A stretch of 64,000 bases of DNA, from NCBI RefSeq assembly GCF_009870125.1, contig NC_046683.1, forward strand, positions 46,949,869 through 47,013,868, read 5' to 3'. Positions 58,182-64,000 of this stretch are shown piece by piece (positions within the stretch are counted from its first letter, which is position 1; every line of letters begins with the position of its first letter). The notes beneath the pieces were generated by a model that saw only the letters and a program-made list of their open reading frames with translations, was not told the origin of the DNA and did not search any database. This DNA comes from Drosophila pseudoobscura (lineage: Eukaryota; Arthropoda; Insecta; Diptera; Drosophilidae). The position numbers and the translations under genes are program-made.

Positions 58182-59540
58182 CCATCCTGGTCACTGGCTG
58201 GCGCATGGAGCTGAAACACGAGTGGGGCGTGGCAGCAGAAGAGGAGGTTTTTCGCCGCCCCATTTGGCTTCGGCAGTGGAATTGCATTAAATGTCAAGGA
58301 AATCGCATGTCCACCCTCGTCTGGGGCCTGTCTGTTCTGTGGGTGAGTGCAATTTTATGCGCAGGATACTCGTATTCCCGGGCCTCCGCCCCACTTGTAA
58401 AGCATTTTATAATTTAATTTTCATATGTGGCAGCGTGCGAGTGTTTGAGTGTTCGAGTGTCGGGATGTGGATGTTCGCCCTTCCCTCTAAAAGTGGGTGT
58501 TACTATTGATTATTATCGATGATTCTGCAGGCCTGGCAGCCATAAATCAGTGGGTACCACTGTTCTCTCTCATTCCCCTCCTAGGCTTTCATCAACTCAT
58601 TTATCACTTGGGCAAACAGCAAGGGTGAACCAAAGGACTCGAGACACGAACTAAGTGCAGTGGTCCTCTAATGTCATCGGATGGATCTGTGTCTCCCTCT
58701 CCCCCTCCCCCTCCTTCTACGAGTACAGGCCGGTTCCGCAGCTACCTGCAACAAAAGTGATAATTAATGTGTAAACCGAGCTCCCCACACCCTTGCACCT
58801 TGCACCGTGCCCCGTGCCCCGTGCAAAATTGTCAACATTCGAGTCGAGTCCAGTGGAGAACAGACTCCAGCTCCACATGCTAACCAAGGTGCTGACACTA
58901 AGCACTTGTCACCCAGCCGAGCCTGGCGAGGAGCGGAGCCCCTGAAGTCGGATACATCTGCATTCCAGTGATGCTGGGACATAGGAAGGCCAAAGCTGTG
59001 ATTTCGCAGAGATAGAGGTTCAAAGATAGCAATCTATATGGTGAAAATTATACTTATACTCGCACTTATACAATTGTGGAGAAGATATTGTGTGAATAAT
59101 TCTATTTGGATTCTATAGGGTGATCTTCAAAAGCTATATGTGCTATATATATAAATATCTCTATTGCATTTAAGATCTGGAGATGTCTGATGTATTTTCG
59201 TCTAAAATAAGCAACCGAAAGAACTGAGGATATAAGCATAGATTATTGTTTTCTTTTTGTTACAATTCCTTCGACTCATTAATGTAAATGTTTCCAGTGA
59301 TCACGATTCCCTTGTCAGTGACTTCCGCGGACTCCCCGTGACTCAGTGTGATTCCCTGGCCTGCTCATCTTCAGCATGGCATGCGTGTGTCTCCGTTTCC
59401 TCCTGTGCCCCTTTACTGTTCCTGTCCCTGCCTGGGACATGTCTTCCCCTGCAGCTGGACAAATTGCAGTTGTCGTCGTTGCCGTTTTGTGGATGCTGCC
59501 TCCTTTATTATATACATACATACATACGTATTCCTCCAAT

Positions 59541-59577
59541 ATACATATACTATATATACATATATATATATATATAT
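59541..59577. repeat. AT-rich (TA)n tract
   Basis: Interrupted TA run. Confidence 0.85.
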
Positions 59578-62500
59578 TTTAAAAGTTTTTTTTATTCCGA
59601 GTCGTTGTTATGTGCGTAGTTATGCAAACAGTGGCCAGTCAGAACAAGTTGTGGCTGCTGTTGGTTGTCGTAATTAAAGGTCAACATTTGTGCAAGTTGT
59701 CAATGGCATGACCATGCATGAGCTGGAGACTGGGATTGGGATTGGTATTGGAATTGGGATTGGGATTCTGTCTGAACCACGGGCTGCAGCTGATGCTGAA
59801 GGAGGATAAAGGTGGGGACGAGGCTCGAGAGGGAGACCAGAGACCGCATAAATAATTCCCGCAAATGAGATGTCCGAGATGGGGGGAGTTTACCAGAGTT
59901 AAAAGCCCTCGGCACGTAAAGGAAGAGGATCATAAAACTTAATTGGTTTTTGCTGTTGTTGCTACACATTACAATACCCGAGGAAAGCGTTCTTAAACTT
60001 GAGGTTGAGTTAAGAAAAACGTTCTGAAAGTCAAGTTATACGAGTTCATTTGGCAGAGTTATGGGACTTACCTGGCGAAACCTTAATTAAGCTTGCATAA
60101 TCCCACGAACACTTCAACTTCAACAACTTCAGCTTCCATCTTTGGGCTTTGGCTCTGGGTTTTCCCAGCGAATTTTCCTTCGGAATAGATCCGCATTGGA
60201 AGACAGATCCATCCGCGCGAGAGGAAGTACTTGGCCGGAGGGAGACTTTTACTCGGTCTTCGAGCTGCGGATGGGGTCGGTGCTGGTGCTGGTGCTGACG
60301 TTGGCGCTCATTTGCAATTTAGACAAAAGCAAAGAAATTTCCGAGATGATTGCTGCTGTTGTAGCCTTCGATGCTTTTGCTCAGAGGCGCGGCGGCGTCA
60401 GGTGGAAAATTTCACTTTTCTGCCATGGTTTTGGTTTTTAAGCTCGTCGCTCGTCGTTCGGCGTTGCACTTAACATTATTACTATTGTTATTCAACCCAA
60501 AATATTTTTAATGAAACTGGCCGAGTTGCTGCTCCATTGCTTGCACAAATTGCAGTCTATTCTGCGGCCTTCCCTGCCAGCCGGAGTTCAGTGTAGTAAA
60601 GCAACAAATTTTCCTTTTACACTGCGAGAAAAGAGCCCTTCCAGAAACCAAACCAAATAGAAACCAAATATGGTATTTGGAAACTCAAAATATTGTAGAA
60701 ATAAAATAGAAGAACATAGTATGAAGAACGTGATTAGATTCCCAAGGAAAAGAAACTTTTCTGCTGAAAAGTCTCTATGGTTGAAATTATACCTTATTTT
60801 CAGAGTTATTTTGCTGGGAAATTCTCAATGAATAATTATTGATTTGTTGGGGTAATATTACCATCTTTTGGCAATCTATTGCTCTTTCCGGGGCTCTAGC
60901 GTAATGCCTCTGGTTTTTTCTCAGTGCAATTCCGCTGCCTCGTCATGCTTTCTTTGGTTTTTTTTTGTTTTTGTTGTTTTCTCTGAGCAATGTTCATTGT
61001 GCGATATTTAATGCTGTTGTTGCAAATGTTGGGTTTGATCGTTGTTGCTTTTTCCCTGCGCTAATTACGGACAGAGCCGAGGCTTTTTGTGATTGATTGC
61101 AAAGTGCAAGACAACGAACGCAGTGCAGTGCCTGCTTCCACAAGATGGTTGCAACTCGTGGCAGTTGCTGCAGTGCTGCTTCTGTTGCTGCTCCCATGAA
61201 GCGTGGCACGTGTTGCGTTTAATGTGCAGTTTCTATTACTCTCGCCGCGCTGTGGCAATTGAAAGTGAAACTCTATTTTATGAGGCAGATAGACAGCACA
61301 GCACTGCACTGTAGAGCAGAGCACGGGAAAAGACGACAGAAGACGAGACAAGACCAACCCAATCCCACTCATAGACGGGGGACGGGAACCGAGTCTGGTA
61401 CTGGGACTGGGCCTGGGCCTGGGACTGCGACTGGCCAACAACTTGCACTTTTGGCTGATAATTGACCTCATTTAAGATGCGGCCGCTGCGATAAGGCTGA
61501 TAGGAATTAAAAGCGGCATCCACTAATTTAGCCCCAGTGCTGGGAGAGGCAGGCAAGTTCTATGAGAAGCCAGAGAGCCTGACGATGATCCTTATCGATC
61601 GGCCCTAAGGACTAGACCAAAAGAGAAGTTGTCTTTGTTGGCTCTGCCTATGGCTGGCTCTGGCTATGGCTATGGCCAAGGCTTTGGTGGCTGCTGCCTC
61701 CGTTGGCCATTGGCTGTTGCCAGCTGCCGGTTGCCAATTTCCAATCGCGGCCAGCAATCGCGCCACGCTAACGAGACGACGACAACAACGTGCTGCAGGC
61801 ACTGCCAGCGAGGGTTGCCCCAGGAGTAAGATCTAAATAGTTTTTCTTTTATAGGACATCCCATTATTTGGGAACCTACTTTATATCCTATGTCACCTTG
61901 GGATATTCTTCAAGTTCGCCAAATACTCTTTTCCTTCTATATCAGTACTCAACACTCAATATCTGACTTCTACAATGTCTTCATGAGGGGTTTCCTTGCT
62001 TTTTATGCACATACATATATGTATAGGAAAATATGAATTTGATCAACTCCACGATCCACCCACGTCCATAGCCAGAATGAAGAACGTGAACCCGAGACGC
62101 GCCTTGCAGTGGCTGCCGCTGCATAAGCATCTGTAACTTTTCGCGCTTATCTAAGCCATAAATCTTCGATGGCGGTGGCAAGTCCAAAAAGCTCCTAGTC
62201 AAAGACCAAAGCCAAGTCCAAGACCCAGTCGCAGTCGCAGACCAAGTCCAAGTTGAAGTCGTGCGGGCGTTGGCTCTGACTCTGGCTTTGGCTTTGGCTC
62301 TGACTCCGGCAATTGGCCTCGTCTTTTGAGTCTTTGAGCCACTTGACGGCCAGTGACTGTGTCCGAGTACGAGACTGACTGACAATCAAGTCGATGCTCG
62401 ATTGTCGACGCGCGATCCTCGATTCTTGATTCAACGATTCTCTCTGCCTGATGCCCGATTCGCGATCCGCGATTCCCGAAACCCAATGCCTGATGCTCGA

Positions 62501-62994
62501 TCATCCTCCGCCGGCTTTAATGGGGTAACGTCACACTTCTTATCTAACAATAATCCTGGCCAACTCGAGGGAGCCTGACTCTAATAAATGCGACCCACAT
62601 ACGCGACCAGTTGGCTTGGCCAAAAAAAAAAAAAAAACAAAAACACCGCAACATTTTTGTGCATTGCCCTGCCCTGGCCTGGCCTGGGCTGGCCTTCCAT
62701 GGCCTGGCTTTCGGTGTGTTGGCCTCAAATCTTGGCCGGCTATTGGCTAAGAGGTAGGCGGGTGGCAGGGCAGACAGCGTTTCCAGTGGCTCAGAGGCAA
62801 TAAATTTCAATTTGCTGGCTGTGGCTCTGGGCTCTGGGCTCTGGGGCTTGGGGCTCTCTAGGTGCTCGCCTGGCAACAATGCAATGCGGAGGTAAAATGA
62901 TAAAAATTCGATTACATTCAGGTGTGAACTTACATATATTGCAGCGATTTACTTGTTTTTGTACTCTACAATCTGGTAATTGAGTCTCTCGCCT

Positions 62995-63028
62995 TGCCTG
63001 GCCTGGTCTGGTCTGGTCTGGTCTGGCT
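62995..63028. repeat. (CTGGT)n repeat
   Basis: Pentamer tract of about five units. Confidence 0.8.
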
Positions 63029-64000
63029 GTAAAGCTGAGTATCAGATCGATTTCAATCTACGAGTAGAATAATAAATATTTCAGATTTCAGATGTTGTGC
63101 ATTGAATCATTCAAGGCAGGAGACTTTTCGAATCATGTTTCGCACTTTGTTGCAGGTATACTCGTATTGTACTCGTACTGTATCCAAGTGAACCTCTCAG
63201 ATCGGAGTTAATCTTTCGCGCCCCAGTCAGGAGGCCACTGAGGTAGCTCATTGGTAGATCGACTCGAATATCGGTTGCCTCCTTCTGTTCTCGATTCTCT
63301 ATTCTCGCACAGCTCTCGAGCAGGCCCAGCAGCAGACTGTGCCAATTGCCTGCTAGAGGTGCTGTAGTGGGAGCTGGATTCTGGCTCCGTTGGCATCCTC
63401 CATCCTCCATCCTCCTCCTTTGGTCTGCGGCCCTTGTTGGTCATTAATCATGCACTGTGAACGACAAGCGTATAAGTTACTAGCCGATTGGCCCCAAAAA
63501 AGGCCATTGGAATTGGGCTCAGCGAGGGTCCAACCGCTTCGAGGACTAGAAATGGCTCAAAGAAAGCCTTAGCCTTAGCCTTCGCCTTCGCCTAATTGGA
63601 TGCAGATGGGCATAACGGACCCCAAAGACCCCAACTAGAGAGGCGGACAACGTTTACAATTTGGTGATTCGATTTTCTGGTTACTGTGATTGCTGGGAAT
63701 CGCTGTGATCGTAATCGTTTATGATCAGTCAGTAGCTGAGGTTATATAACTGTGACTTGAAGTGTTCCTTGGGTTGTAATACGAGTAAAGTACTACTATG
63801 TATATGGACTTTTTCTAACAATCGATTAGCATTCGATAAGCATTCTGCATGCCCATAATCGAAACAGAAACAGAAAAAGAAACAATGTTTGTGGCCACAA
63901 CGCGCTTCGTTGATTTTTGGATATTTTATGCCTTTTTTGATTCGGCTTGGCATGCGATGGACTTGTGTCATAATTGAATTGCTCCTCTGCCCAGAGACTG

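Larger units (their letters stand above)
52413..64000. other. non-coding, microsatellite-rich region
   Basis: No gene is supported over about 11.5 kb. Long frames here (52580-53356, 53646-54221, 54624-54992, 55760-56089, 62544-62879 and others) are Leu/Ser/Gln/Arg/Trp-biased translations of simple repeats, without introns, promoters or known domains. It may be an intergenic region or a large intron of a gene outside the window. Confidence 0.6.

Overview
This window is nuclear DNA of a Drosophila-like fly. The evidence is short GT-AG introns with fly-type branch points, TATAAA plus TCAGT core promoters, DRE (TATCGATA) boxes, very many CA/CT/GGAT-type microsatellites, and recognisable genes: a complete alpha/beta-class syntrophin (Syn1), the RNA polymerase subunit Rpb8, and an 11-finger C2H2 protein. 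The species cannot be fixed from sequence alone. From memory, Syn1 and Rpb8 lie on arm 3L of D. melanogaster (Muller D); this was not checked.

Layout. 1-7.4 kb is non-coding and rich in simple repeats, with one TATA-bearing segment and a small ORF at 4.56-4.75 kb. 7.8-10.4 kb holds retro-derived DNA: a decayed jockey-clade LINE on the minus strand, then an intronless, 5'-truncated, frameshifted copy of cytoplasmic asparaginyl-tRNA synthetase whose remaining 391 codons are open. 10.7-12.45 kb carries inverted repeats and a diverged tandem array of promoter-like units that ends where Syn1 transcription plausibly starts. 12.4-32.1 kb is Syn1: a probable non-coding leader, seven coding exons (20673-30715), a long 3' UTR and a 7.7 kb intron with a secreted-protein gene nested on the opposite strand.

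33-47 kb holds eight more genes for small secreted proteins, on both strands, nearly all with a TATA box about 30 bp before the start site. With the nested gene this makes nine. Seven share one plan: signal peptide, Arg-rich stretch ending in (A/Q)RQ, a PYPxAGxxPxxPFxLP-like block, then YGPP/YGAP units and often an Arg-rich tail. They look like extracellular-matrix, cuticle or eggshell-type products from local duplication. Two members (33.3 and 39.6 kb) lack most of the plan. Rpb8 closes the cluster in convergent orientation, followed by the divergently placed zinc-finger gene (promoter near 48 kb, coding 49755-51447). From 52 to 64 kb I see no convincing gene apart from a possible tiny terminal exon or smORF at 52.3 kb.

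The most interesting points are the AsnRS retrocopy with altered motif 3, the shared (A/Q)RQ-PYPxAG-YGPP architecture with in-gene repeat expansion, and the promoter-like tandem repeats upstream of Syn1.
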